Assembly: GCA_049324875.1 (NCBI GenBank)
Contig: JBMONC010000057.1
Location: 1-64,000 of the forward strand
Reading direction: 5' to 3'
Length of the DNA: 64,000 nucleotides
Source of the DNA: JAWLHU01 sp049324875
GTDB taxonomy: Bacteria; Bacillota; Sulfobacillia; Symbiobacteriales; Symbiobacteriaceae
Numbering within the stretch: the stretch's first letter is position 1; each line of letters starts with the position of its first letter. This document shows, piece by piece, positions 16,392-24,941 of this stretch. The notes beneath the pieces are model-generated. The model saw nothing but the letters and a program-made list of their open reading frames with translations, was not told the origin of the DNA and ran no database searches. Position numbers and translations under genes: made by a program.

Positions 16392-18734
16392 ATGCGCAAG
16401 ATTATACCGGCTCTGTTGAGCCTGCTGCTCCTGCTCTCCGTGGCTTCCGGCCCCGCGGCTGCCTCGTCGCCCTTCCTCGCCGCCCCTGCAGCCCGCTCCC
16501 TTCTGATCAACCTGGTGGATGCCGGGGGGCGGCCCCTGAAGAACGCCGTCGTCCACCTGCTCACCCCGGGGCTCTCCACCATCAAGGTGGCCCGCACCAA
16601 CGACGCCGGGCAGGCCACCCTTCAGATGCCCGATGGCTTCTCCTTCTGGCTGCGGGTCTGGGCGGAGGGGCAGGCGCTGATCGAGCGGCCCTACGTGCCC
16701 GCCAGCGACGGCCCCGTCCTCACCCTGACCGCAACGCCTTACACCGCCTCGCTCGCCGGTCTGATCGCCGATGATCAGGGGTTGCCGGTGCCCCAGGCCC
16801 GCGTCAGCCTCTTCCGCGACGGCTATGGGCTGGAGGCGAGAGCCACCACCAACGAACTGGGACTCTACCGCTTCGAAAACATCCGGGCGGACGGGACCTA
16901 CACCCTCCAGGTGGAGGCGGCGGGCTTCCGCCCCCTCTCCCAGGCGGTCAACCCCCTGGACCCCAACGCCCAGAACCAACTGGATCTCAGCCTGGTGCCC
17001 GGGTTCGGCGTCGTCACCGGAGAGGTGGTGGACAGCGACAGCCGGCCCATCAGCGGCGTGGTGGTCGAACTGCTGCTCAACGGATGGGGGCTGGTGGAGC
17101 GCGCCACCACCGACGGCATGGGCTACTTCTACCTCACGGCGCCGCCGGTGGAGAACGGGGCCTATCAGCTCCGGCTCTCCCGCCCCGATTACGAGTACGC
17201 CACCTCCCCCACCTTCAGTCTGCAGCCCGGCGGCTGGACCGACTTCAGCGGAGGCGACCGGCTCACCCTCAACCGGCTCTATGCCGCGATCAGCGGCAAG
17301 GTGGTCGACCAGGGGAACAACGCCCTCGCCAACATTGAAGTCCACCTGCAGCGGCAGGATGTGGGCACCGTGACGGTCGCCCAGACCGATCAGCAGGGCC
17401 GGTTCCGATTCACCCAGGTCACCGGGGGCACCTACCGGGTCCGGGCCTTCCCCAACGGCGACTGGAGCCGCTCGGCCAGCGAGTGGCTGACCGTCTCCGG
17501 CGGGCAGGACCTGACTGTGGATGTGACCGCGGGCTCCCCCAACCGGACCAGCTATGGCTATGACAGCATCTCCGGCACGGTCAGGAACCACCTGGGCGCC
17601 CCGGTGCCGGGGGCCACCGTCACCGTCACCCGCGGGGTCGACAGCTATACCGCCCAGACCGATGAGGAGGGCCGGTACGAGGTGGAGGTGGAGGCCACCA
17701 TTCCCGCCGACCCGGAGCCGGAGGATGAGCCGGCCACCGGCTACCATGTGATGGTCACCGCCACCGGCTACCTGACCAACGATCAGCCCCAGGCGGATGG
17801 GCAGGCGCTTCCCAGCCTGGTCACCGTCACCGACGACGCCGACAACCGGGCCGACTTCACCCTGCAGCCCCACAAGGGCACCGTGGCCGGCCGCGTGCTC
17901 AACGACCGGGGCCGGGGACTGGTCGGCGTGAAGGTGGGGCTCCTGCAGGAGGGCCGGAGTGTGGTGGCCGAGACCACCACCGACGAGGCCGGTCGCTACG
18001 AGTTCCCCAACCTCCCCGTCGCCAAGCAGGGGCGGTACATCCCCGTGGTGATGGACCCGGCCTACCTGGAGGCCTCCGTTGCCCCGAACGGGGCGCCCGT
18101 GGAGCCCACCGCCCTCTCCACCGCCAACCCGGTGGGCGTCATTCTGGTGGCACGCCCCGCCCACACCCTGATTCAGGGGCTCGTGCTGGCCGGCGACAGC
18201 AGGCCGGCGGCCAAGGCGGTGGTCACCGTCGCCCGCCCGGTAGACGGTGAAGCCTTCACCGCCCAGGTGCGCCCCGACGGCAGCTACCAGGTGCAGGTGC
18301 CCGCACGGGCTGGTGAGGAGTACCTGGTCCGGGCCGAGATCGAGGGGGCGCCTGTCAACGCCGGCACAGCCGTGACCGCCCCCGGCACCGCCTTCGGCAC
18401 CCGGGTAAACCTGACGCTCCACCCCACCGCCGCCATCACCGGACGGGTCTTCGGCCCCGACGGCAAGCCGGTTCGCGGGGTGAAGGTCCTGCTCCATGCC
18501 GAGGGCAGCCAGGTCACGGCCAGGGAGACGGTCACCGACGGCTCCGGGCGGTACAGCTTCACGGAGCTGACCCCCGGCCGGCGCTACGCCGTGCTGGCCG
18601 TCGACGGGATGGGCCAGCCCAACGGCCTGGCGCCCGGTGAGTTGATCATCACCCCGCTGGTCGCCCTCCCCTCGGGCGAGACGGAGTGGGCCGACCTGAA
18701 GATCGACGTGGTGCCCGCCGCCGCGAATCCCTAG
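16392..18734 (+). CDS. Exported protein with eight carboxypeptidase-regulatory-like repeats
   Basis: A 780-residue protein with a signal peptide (1-24, ending near GPAAA) and about eight tandem beta-sandwich repeats of 75-100 residues. Each follows the plan G-V-DxxGxPLxxAxVxL...TxxxGxYxF, as in ISGKVVDQGNNALANIEVHL, VAGRVLNDRGRGLVGVKVGL and ITGRVFGPDGKPVRGVKVLL. These resemble CarboxypepD_reg or SdrD-type Cna-B-like domains, which act as spacers or adhesive stalks. There is no sortase motif, lipobox or C-terminal membrane segment. It lies 11 bases after tetR and 23 before the adaptor gene. Its place between pump components suggests a structural part in efflux or an exported partner, which is inference. 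I start at ATG 16392, behind GAGGTGG. Confidence 0.8.
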   Translation: MRKIIPALLSLLLLLSVASGPAAASSPFLAAPAARSLLINLVDAGGRPLKNAVVHLLTPGLSTIKVARTNDAGQATLQMPDGFSFWLRVWAEGQALIERPYVPASDGPVLTLTATPYTASLAGLIADDQGLPVPQARVSLFRDGYGLEARATTNELGLYRFENIRADGTYTLQVEAAGFRPLSQAVNPLDPNAQNQLDLSLVPGFGVVTGEVVDSDSRPISGVVVELLLNGWGLVERATTDGMGYFYLTAPPVENGAYQLRLSRPDYEYATSPTFSLQPGGWTDFSGGDRLTLNRLYAAISGKVVDQGNNALANIEVHLQRQDVGTVTVAQTDQQGRFRFTQVTGGTYRVRAFPNGDWSRSASEWLTVSGGQDLTVDVTAGSPNRTSYGYDSISGTVRNHLGAPVPGATVTVTRGVDSYTAQTDEEGRYEVEVEATIPADPEPEDEPATGYHVMVTATGYLTNDQPQADGQALPSLVTVTDDADNRADFTLQPHKGTVAGRVLNDRGRGLVGVKVGLLQEGRSVVAETTTDEAGRYEFPNLPVAKQGRYIPVVMDPAYLEASVAPNGAPVEPTALSTANPVGVILVARPAHTLIQGLVLAGDSRPAAKAVVTVARPVDGEAFTAQVRPDGSYQVQVPARAGEEYLVRAEIEGAPVNAGTAVTAPGTAFGTRVNLTLHPTAAITGRVFGPDGKPVRGVKVLLHAEGSQVTARETVTDGSGRYSFTELTPGRRYAVLAVDGMGQPNGLAPGELIITPLVALPSGETEWADLKIDVVPAAANP

Positions 18735-18757
18735 TTCCCCGTGGAGGTACTGCTCAC

Positions 18758-19837
18758 ATGAAGCGTGTACAGCGGTGGGCGCTGCTGCCCATCCTCACCT
18801 TGATCCTTGCCGGTTGCAGTCTCGGCGCCGCCGGTGAGGGCGAGCCGACGATCGAGCCGATTGCGGTAGCCGTCACCGAGGCCCGGGCCGGGAAGATCAC
18901 CGCCACCAGCCAGTCGTCCGGTCAGTTGGAACCGATCCTCTCCATTCCGGTCACCGCGAAGGTGCCGGGTCGGGTGGTGGCCGTCCACAAGCAGATGGGC
19001 GACCCGGTTGAGGAGGGGGAGCTGCTGGTGGAGTTGGAGGTGCGCGACGCCGCCAACCAGTACGCCGCGGCCCAGGCCCAGCTCGCCCAGGCCGAGGCGC
19101 AGCTCGTCGAGGTCCAGCGGCAGGCCGACCGGCTCGAGGTTCTCCTCAAGCAGGGGGCGATCTCCAGGCAGCAGGCCGAGCAGATCCAGACCCAGCTGGC
19201 CCTCGCCAAAGCCCAGGTGCAGGCGGCCCGGGCCCAGCTGGACCTGGCCGGCGCCAACCTGGAACGCACCAGGATCACCGCCCCTGCCAAGGGCGTTCTC
19301 GCCTCCCGCTCGGTGGAGCCCGGCGCCCTGGTGGGCGCCGGCACCCCTCTCTTTCAACTGGTCGACCTGAGCCAGGTGGTGGTCAACACCGGCGTCGCCG
19401 AGGCAGAGGTGAACGCGGTCCGGCCCGGCATTCAGGTGCCCGTGCAGGTGCCGGCCCTGGGTCAGTCCTTCACCGGCATGGTGGAGTCGGTCAGCCCCTA
19501 CATGGACCAGAAGAGCCGCTCCTTCAAGGTGCGGGTCCTGCTCCAGAACCCCGATGGCCTCCTGAAGGGCGGCATGTTTGCCGAGGTCAAGTTCCCCATC
19601 CAGGAGCAGGAGGGCGTTCTGCTGCCCGTCGCAGCCATCGTGGAGCGCTCCGATGAGCCCTTCGTCTACGTCATCGCCGACGGGAGGGCGAAGCAGACCT
19701 TTGTGAAGGTCACGGTCCGCGCCAACGATCAGGTTGCGGTGGAGGGCATAGAGCCCGGCACCCAGGTGGTCGTCATGGGCCAGAACCGCCTCTTTGACGG
19801 CGCTCCGGTCAAGGTGGGAGGAGGCGCAAGCCAGTGA
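18758..19837 (+). CDS. RND efflux membrane-fusion adaptor lipoprotein (HlyD/AcrA type)
   Basis: A 359-residue adaptor. The signal peptide ends in a lipobox LAGC, so Cys20 is probably lipidated and anchors the protein outside the membrane. Then come the first half of a lipoyl domain (VTAKVPGRVVAVHKQMGDPV), a coiled-coil hairpin of Ala/Gln-rich helices (about 90-165), the second lipoyl half (TRITAPAKGVLASRSVEPG), a beta-barrel and a membrane-proximal domain. This is the standard order for adaptors of RND pumps. The start at 18758 has GGAGG upstream. Its last four bases overlap the start of the pump gene, so the two are translationally coupled. Confidence 0.92.
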   Translation: MKRVQRWALLPILTLILAGCSLGAAGEGEPTIEPIAVAVTEARAGKITATSQSSGQLEPILSIPVTAKVPGRVVAVHKQMGDPVEEGELLVELEVRDAANQYAAAQAQLAQAEAQLVEVQRQADRLEVLLKQGAISRQQAEQIQTQLALAKAQVQAARAQLDLAGANLERTRITAPAKGVLASRSVEPGALVGAGTPLFQLVDLSQVVVNTGVAEAEVNAVRPGIQVPVQVPALGQSFTGMVESVSPYMDQKSRSFKVRVLLQNPDGLLKGGMFAEVKFPIQEQEGVLLPVAAIVERSDEPFVYVIADGRAKQTFVKVTVRANDQVAVEGIEPGTQVVVMGQNRLFDGAPVKVGGGASQ

Positions 19838-22800
19838 CCAGCTGGGTCCGCTTCTCCCTGAAGCACCCCGTGCCCACCATCGTCTTCTTCATGGTGGCCG
19901 TGGTGGTCGGCTTCGTCTCGCTCACCCGCCTCTCCATCGACCTGCTCCCGGCCATGGAGATCCCGCTGGCCGTCGTCTCCACCCGGTACGAGGGCGCCGG
20001 CCCGCAGGAGGTCGAGTCGTTGGTCTCCCGCCCGCTGGAGGAGATCATGGGCACCGTGGCCGGGGTGACCAGGGTCCGCTCCTCCAACTCCGAGGGGCAG
20101 TCGCTGGTGATCGTCGAGTTTGACTACGGCACCAACATGGACCTGGCCACCCTCGCCATGCGCGAAAAGGTGGACCAGATCAGGGAGCTCCTCCCCGACG
20201 GGGTGGGCAGCTCCAACGTCTTCAAGATCGACCCGCAGGCGCTGCCGGTGCTGACCATCGGCCTGACCGGCCAGGAGGACCTGAACGCCCTCAAGCGGCT
20301 CGCCGAGGACCAGATCAAACCCCGCCTGGAGCGGCTGAACGGCGTCGCCTCCGTCAGCGTCAACGGCGGCACCGAGCGGGAGATCCAGGTGATCGTCGAC
20401 CCCGGCCGGCTCCAGGCTGCCGGCCTCTCCATCAACCAGGTGGCACAGGCGCTCCGCTACGAGAACCTGAACCTGCCGGGCGGCGAGGTGGCCGAGGGCA
20501 ACGTCAAGCTGCTGGTCCGCACCCTGGGCCAGTTCCAGTCGGTCGATGAGATCCGCAACCTGAGGCTCGGCCCGGTGAAGCTGGGCGATGTGGCCGAGGT
20601 GCGGGACACCTACGCCGAGGCCACCTCCAAGGTCTGGCTGGACGGCAAGCCCGCCGTCTCCCTGGACATTCAGAAGCAGGCCGGCGGCAACGCCGTGGCG
20701 GTGGCCAACGCCGTGAAGGCCGAGCTGAAGGAGATCGAGAGGGAGCTGCCGGGCGAGGTCCAGGCCGCCGTGCTGAGCGACCAGTCCCGGATGATCATCA
20801 ACTCCATCAACTCCATCACCGAGGGCGGGATGCAGGGCGGCATCCTGGCGATCCTCGTGCTGCTCCTCTTCCTCCGCCACTTCCGGGCCACGCTGGCGGT
20901 GGCCGTGGCCATCCCCGTCTCGGTGATCACCACCTTCGGCCCGCTCTTCTTCGGCGGGGTGACGCTGAACATCATGTCGATGGGCGGCCTCTCCCTCGGC
21001 GTCGGCATGATGGTCGACGGCGCGATCGTGGTACTGGAGAACATCTTCCGCCACAAGGAGATGGGCAAGGACACCTCCACCGCCGCGCTGGAGGGGACCT
21101 CGGAGGTGGCGCTGGCGGTCACCGCCTCCACCCTGACCTCGGTGGTCGTCTTCCTGCCGGTGGTCTGGATCACCGGTCTGGCCCAGCTCTACTTCCGGGA
21201 GCTGGCGCTCTCGGTCACCTTCTCGCTGCTGGTTTCGGTCATGGTCTCGCTGACGGTGGTCCCGATCCTGGCCACCTGGCTCCTGCGGGACCGGAGCGGC
21301 CCCGCCAGGCCCCCGTCCCGGCTGTACATCAAGATCGGCGAGCGGCTGCAGGCCCTCGATGCCCTCTACGGCCGGGTGCTCAACTGGGCGCTGAGACGCC
21401 GCTGGACGGTGATCGGCATCGGCCTCTCCTCGCTGCTGGTGGCGGGCCTTCTGGCCACCCAGATGGGCATGGAGTTCGTGCCCTCCTCCGACACCAGCGA
21501 GTTCCGCGTCTCCATCAAAATGCCCCCCGGCACCCGTCTGGAGGAGACCGAGAAGGCGGTCGAGCGGGCTGTTGAGCAGATCCAGGGGGTTCCCGAGCTG
21601 CAGCAGACCTTCGTGGCGGTGGGCGGAAGCCCCAACAGCTATGTCTCCACCGCCGGGAAGTCGAACGAGGGCTATATCGTCGGCATGATCTCCCGGCCCA
21701 CCGAGCGGAGCCGCAGCCTCAACCAGGTGATGGAGGATGTCCGCTCCCGGATCCTCCTCCCCGGCGCCCGGGTCTCGGTGACCGCCAGCGGTGCGCTGGA
21801 CCCCGGCGGGGCCCCGATCGAGGTGCGCCTCTCCGGTTCCGACCTGGCGGTGCTGGAGGACCTGGGGAACCGGGTGATGGCCGAGGTGGCCCAGGTCCCC
21901 GGGACCCGGGAGCTGAACTCCTCGGTGGGCGAGGGCCTGCCCGAGGTGCAGATCAAGGTCGACCGGGCCCGGGCCGCCACCTACGGGCTGAGCCCCAGCC
22001 AGGTCGCCCAGGCGGTCCAGGCGGCGGTGAAGGGCCAGGTGGTGACCCAGTACCGGGTGGGCGGCCAGGAGTATGACATTCGCCTGCAGGCCACGGAAGG
22101 CGCCCGCAGGGATGTGAACGCCCTGGCCCAGCTCCCCATCAGCACCCCGGGCGGCCAGGCGGTTCCCCTGGGCGACCTGGCCCGGGTGACCCGAGCGGTC
22201 GGCCCCACCGTGGTGGAGCGGGAGGATCAGGCCCGGGTGATCCGCATCACCGGCCAGATCTACAACCGGGACCTGGCCAGCGTGATCGCCGACATCCGGG
22301 CCCGGCTGAACAAACTCCCGCTGCCGCCCGGCTACACCATCGACTACGGCGGCCAGAACGAGCAGATGGAGGATGCCTTCGGCGGCCTCAGCCTGGCGCT
22401 GGCCTTCTCCATCGTGCTGGTCTACCTGGTGATGGCGGCCCAGTTCGAGTCCTTCCTCCACCCCTTCGTCATCCTCTTTACCATCCCGCTCTCAATGGTC
22501 GGTGCGGTCGGCGGCCTGGTGGTGACGGGCCGGAACCTGGACATCTCCGGCATGATCGGCGTCATCCTCCTGGTGGGCATCGTGGTGAACAACGCCATCG
22601 TGCTGATCGACTACACCAACCAGTTGCGACGGGATGGGATGGCGCGCGACCAGGCGGTCCGCACGGCGGGCCCGACCCGCCTGCGACCGGTGCTGATGAC
22701 CACCCTGACCACCCTGCTGGGCCTCTTCCCGCTGGCCCTCGGCCTTGCCGAGGGGTCCGACATGCAGGCGCCCATGGCCACGGTGGTGATGGGCGGCCTC

Positions 22801-22917
22801 GCCTTCTCGACCCTGCTGACCCTTGTGGTCATCCCGGTGGTCTACACCCTGATGGACGACCTGGTGGTCTCGCTCCGCCGGCGCTTCTTCCCTAAGACCG
22901 ACGCAGCCGCCCTTTAG
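19834..22917 (+). CDS. RND-family efflux transporter (AcrB/MexB-like)
   Basis: A 1027-residue proton-driven pump with the full duplicated RND plan: TM1 at the N terminus (about 13-33), a large external loop, TM2-6 (about 330-530), a second N-terminal helix near 525, second loop, and TM8-12 (about 850-1010). The conserved motif GLSLGVGMMVDGAIVVLEN in TM4 carries the Asp of the proton relay, and GVILLVGIVVNNAIVLIDYT is the matching TM10 segment. The GTG start overlaps the adaptor stop. Together with the TolC-like gene this gives a tripartite set. Substrates are unknown; drugs, lipids or peptides are all possible in the family. Confidence 0.95.
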   Translation: MTSWVRFSLKHPVPTIVFFMVAVVVGFVSLTRLSIDLLPAMEIPLAVVSTRYEGAGPQEVESLVSRPLEEIMGTVAGVTRVRSSNSEGQSLVIVEFDYGTNMDLATLAMREKVDQIRELLPDGVGSSNVFKIDPQALPVLTIGLTGQEDLNALKRLAEDQIKPRLERLNGVASVSVNGGTEREIQVIVDPGRLQAAGLSINQVAQALRYENLNLPGGEVAEGNVKLLVRTLGQFQSVDEIRNLRLGPVKLGDVAEVRDTYAEATSKVWLDGKPAVSLDIQKQAGGNAVAVANAVKAELKEIERELPGEVQAAVLSDQSRMIINSINSITEGGMQGGILAILVLLLFLRHFRATLAVAVAIPVSVITTFGPLFFGGVTLNIMSMGGLSLGVGMMVDGAIVVLENIFRHKEMGKDTSTAALEGTSEVALAVTASTLTSVVVFLPVVWITGLAQLYFRELALSVTFSLLVSVMVSLTVVPILATWLLRDRSGPARPPSRLYIKIGERLQALDALYGRVLNWALRRRWTVIGIGLSSLLVAGLLATQMGMEFVPSSDTSEFRVSIKMPPGTRLEETEKAVERAVEQIQGVPELQQTFVAVGGSPNSYVSTAGKSNEGYIVGMISRPTERSRSLNQVMEDVRSRILLPGARVSVTASGALDPGGAPIEVRLSGSDLAVLEDLGNRVMAEVAQVPGTRELNSSVGEGLPEVQIKVDRARAATYGLSPSQVAQAVQAAVKGQVVTQYRVGGQEYDIRLQATEGARRDVNALAQLPISTPGGQAVPLGDLARVTRAVGPTVVEREDQARVIRITGQIYNRDLASVIADIRARLNKLPLPPGYTIDYGGQNEQMEDAFGGLSLALAFSIVLVYLVMAAQFESFLHPFVILFTIPLSMVGAVGGLVVTGRNLDISGMIGVILLVGIVVNNAIVLIDYTNQLRRDGMARDQAVRTAGPTRLRPVLMTTLTTLLGLFPLALGLAEGSDMQAPMATVVMGGLAFSTLLTLVVIPVVYTLMDDLVVSLRRRFFPKTDAAAL

Positions 22918-22922
22918 CTGCA

Positions 22923-22950
22923 GAGCACCGCTCCCCACGGGGCGGTGCTC
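22923..22950 (+). terminator. Terminator of the RND operon
   Basis: GAGCACCGC pairs with GCGGTGCTC, with further C/G pairs inside, five bases after the pump stop. ATTCGTT follows. It closes the five-gene operon before the ECF-type promoter of the next genes. Confidence 0.75.
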
Positions 22951-23078
22951 ATTCGTTACGACCGGCGAACAGGAGCGGTCCGCCCCCGTGTGGAATCGGT
23001 GGCGAGGGGGAGACCTAAGACCGGAACGGGTTGACTGGTTCTTTCCGCCCACCGGATTTCCCACCGCGCAAAAAAGAT

Positions 23079-23107
23079 GGAACAAGAGAGAAGTGTGCGG
23101 CGTCTAA
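23079..23107 (+). promoter_or_regulatory. ECF-sigma-type promoter upstream of the ABC exporter
   Basis: GGAAC (23079-23083) and CGTCTAA (23101-23107) are separated by 17 bases. This is the classical -35/-10 pair recognised by many ECF sigma factors. It lies about 52 bases before the ATG at 23160. No sigma-A promoter of similar quality is present in the 240-base gap. Confidence 0.65.
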
Positions 23108-23159
23108 CCCTTTTGCCAGCATCGCTCGTCGACCACCGAGACTGCGAAGTGAGGTGCCT

Positions 23160-24923
23160 ATGTCGACTTCCTACAGCTCCCTGTTCGCCTTTCTGGCCCG
23201 GTACAAGGGGCGCTACTTGATCGGTGTGGTGGCGCTCCTGGGAACCGACCTGTTCCAGCAGGTCCTGCCCCGGGTGATCGGTAACTTCGTGGACGATCTC
23301 AACCAAGGTCGCCTCGATCCTGCCGGCATCTACCGGTACCTCGGCTTCATCCTGGGTGCAACCGCCATCATCGCCACCCTGCGCTACGTCTGGCGAATCT
23401 ACGTCTTCGGCACCGCCCGGTTCGTAGAGCGAGACCTCCGTGCAGACTTCTTCGCCCAACTGGAGCGGCTCTCCGCCTCCTTCTACCACAAGAACAAGAC
23501 CGGTGACCTGATGGCCATGGCCACCAACGACCTGCAGGCGGTGCGGGCGCTGGCCGGCGAAGGCGTGCTGATGACCGCCGACGGCATCGGCATGACCCTC
23601 TTCACCCTGATCGCCATGTTCTGGACCATCGGCTGGAAGCTCTCCCTCTGGGCGCTCCTGCCCCTCCCCTTCCTGGCCCTGGCGATTATGTTGACCGGTC
23701 GGCTGATCTTCGCCCGCTCCCGCGCCGTGCAGGACGGCTTCGCCAAGCTCTCCGACATCGTGCAGGAGAACATCTCCGGCATGCGGGTGGTCAAGGCCTA
23801 CGGCCAGGAGCCCGCCGAGGAGGCCAAGTTCGAGGCGGCCAACCAGGACTACATCAAGCGGTTCATGGGCATGGCCCAGGTGAACGGCCTCTTCGAACCG
23901 CTGATCCACCTCTTCGCCGGCCTCTGCTTCGTCCTCGCCATCGCCGTGCCCGGGCGGGCGGCGCTCCGGGGCGAGATCGCCCTGGGTGACTTCATCTCGC
24001 TGATCATGTACATCGGGATGCTGATCTGGCCGATGATCGCCATGGGCTGGGTGGTCAACCTGATCCAGCGGGGCTTCGCCGCCTTCTCCCGCATCCGGGA
24101 CGTGCTGCTTCTGGAGCCCGACGTGACCGATGCCGCCCAGACGGTGATGCCGCCCGACGGCGTGATCCACGGCCGGATCGAGATCCGGAACCTGACCTTC
24201 CAGTACGTCAACCAGAACCGGCCGGCCCTGCGGGGGATCGACCTCTCCATCGCCCCCGGCCAGACCCTGGGCATCCTCGGCCGGACCGGCTCCGGCAAGT
24301 CCACCCTGGTCTCCCTGCTGGCCCGGGTCTTCGATCCGCCGAGGGGCACCGTCTTCATCGACGGCACCGATGTGCTGGACCTCCCGCTGGAGCAGCTGCG
24401 CCGCTCCATCGCCTTCGTCCCCCAGGAGTCCTTCCTCTTCTCCCGCACCGTCGGGGAGAACATCGGCTTCGCCCCCGGGGACTGGACGGAGGAGCAGATC
24501 AGGGGCGCCGCCCGCACCGCCCAGGTGGAGCAGGACATCCTTGAGTTCCTCCCGCAGGGCTACGAGACCATGGTCGGGGAGCGGGGCGTCACCCTCTCCG
24601 GCGGCCAGCGGCAGCGGGTCGGACTTTCCCGGGCGGTGCTGAAGGATGCGCCGATCCTGATCCTGGACGACTGCCTTTCGGCGGTGGACACCTCCACCGA
24701 GCAGCGGATCCTGACCGGACTCCGCCCGGTCATGGCCGGCCGGACCACGATCGTCATCTCCCACCGGGTCGCCGCCGTCAAGGCTGCCGACCTGATCATC
24801 GTCCTGGAGCACGGCCAGATCGTGGAGGCCGGGACCCACGACCAGCTGGTGGACCTGGGAGGCCGCTACTATCGGACCTTCCAGCGGCAGCAGCTGGAAG
24901 AAGCGATCGCCAACCTCGAGTGA
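23160..24923 (+). CDS. ABC exporter half-transporter, degenerate-site subunit (BmrC/TM287-like)
   Basis: A 587-residue type IV ABC exporter subunit: six-helix membrane domain (about 15-310) and ATPase domain (about 340-575). Walker A is GRTGSGKST, signature LSGGQRQR and Walker B ILILDDCLSAVD. Asp replaces the catalytic Glu after Walker B, the hallmark of the non-hydrolysing site in heterodimeric exporters. The partner gene starts 18 bases downstream. I start at ATG 23160 behind GTGAGGTG; the frame runs upstream to 23031 but across the ECF promoter. Multidrug or lipid export is likely. Substrate is not visible. Confidence 0.92.
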   Translation: MSTSYSSLFAFLARYKGRYLIGVVALLGTDLFQQVLPRVIGNFVDDLNQGRLDPAGIYRYLGFILGATAIIATLRYVWRIYVFGTARFVERDLRADFFAQLERLSASFYHKNKTGDLMAMATNDLQAVRALAGEGVLMTADGIGMTLFTLIAMFWTIGWKLSLWALLPLPFLALAIMLTGRLIFARSRAVQDGFAKLSDIVQENISGMRVVKAYGQEPAEEAKFEAANQDYIKRFMGMAQVNGLFEPLIHLFAGLCFVLAIAVPGRAALRGEIALGDFISLIMYIGMLIWPMIAMGWVVNLIQRGFAAFSRIRDVLLLEPDVTDAAQTVMPPDGVIHGRIEIRNLTFQYVNQNRPALRGIDLSIAPGQTLGILGRTGSGKSTLVSLLARVFDPPRGTVFIDGTDVLDLPLEQLRRSIAFVPQESFLFSRTVGENIGFAPGDWTEEQIRGAARTAQVEQDILEFLPQGYETMVGERGVTLSGGQRQRVGLSRAVLKDAPILILDDCLSAVDTSTEQRILTGLRPVMAGRTTIVISHRVAAVKAADLIIVLEHGQIVEAGTHDQLVDLGGRYYRTFQRQQLEEAIANLE

Positions 24924-24941
24924 CCCATACAGGAGGGACTT

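Noticed and set aside
16377..18497. 706-codon open frame antisense to the repeat protein
   Set aside because: Composition is Gly/Val/Asp/His-rich without domains, and the sense frame has a signal peptide and eight domain repeats.
19729..22461. 910-codon open frame antisense to the RND pump
   Set aside because: It mirrors a clear RND gene, has low-complexity Gly/Asp/His/Gln composition and no ribosome site. It is the usual high-G+C antisense artefact.
23031..23059. TTGACT-N17-GGATTT as a sigma-A promoter for the ABC exporter
   Set aside because: The -10 is poor, and the ECF-type pair just downstream is much better.
22956..24839. 627-codon antisense frame over the ABC exporter
   Set aside because: It is the complement of a well-defined ABC transporter and has no recognisable domain.
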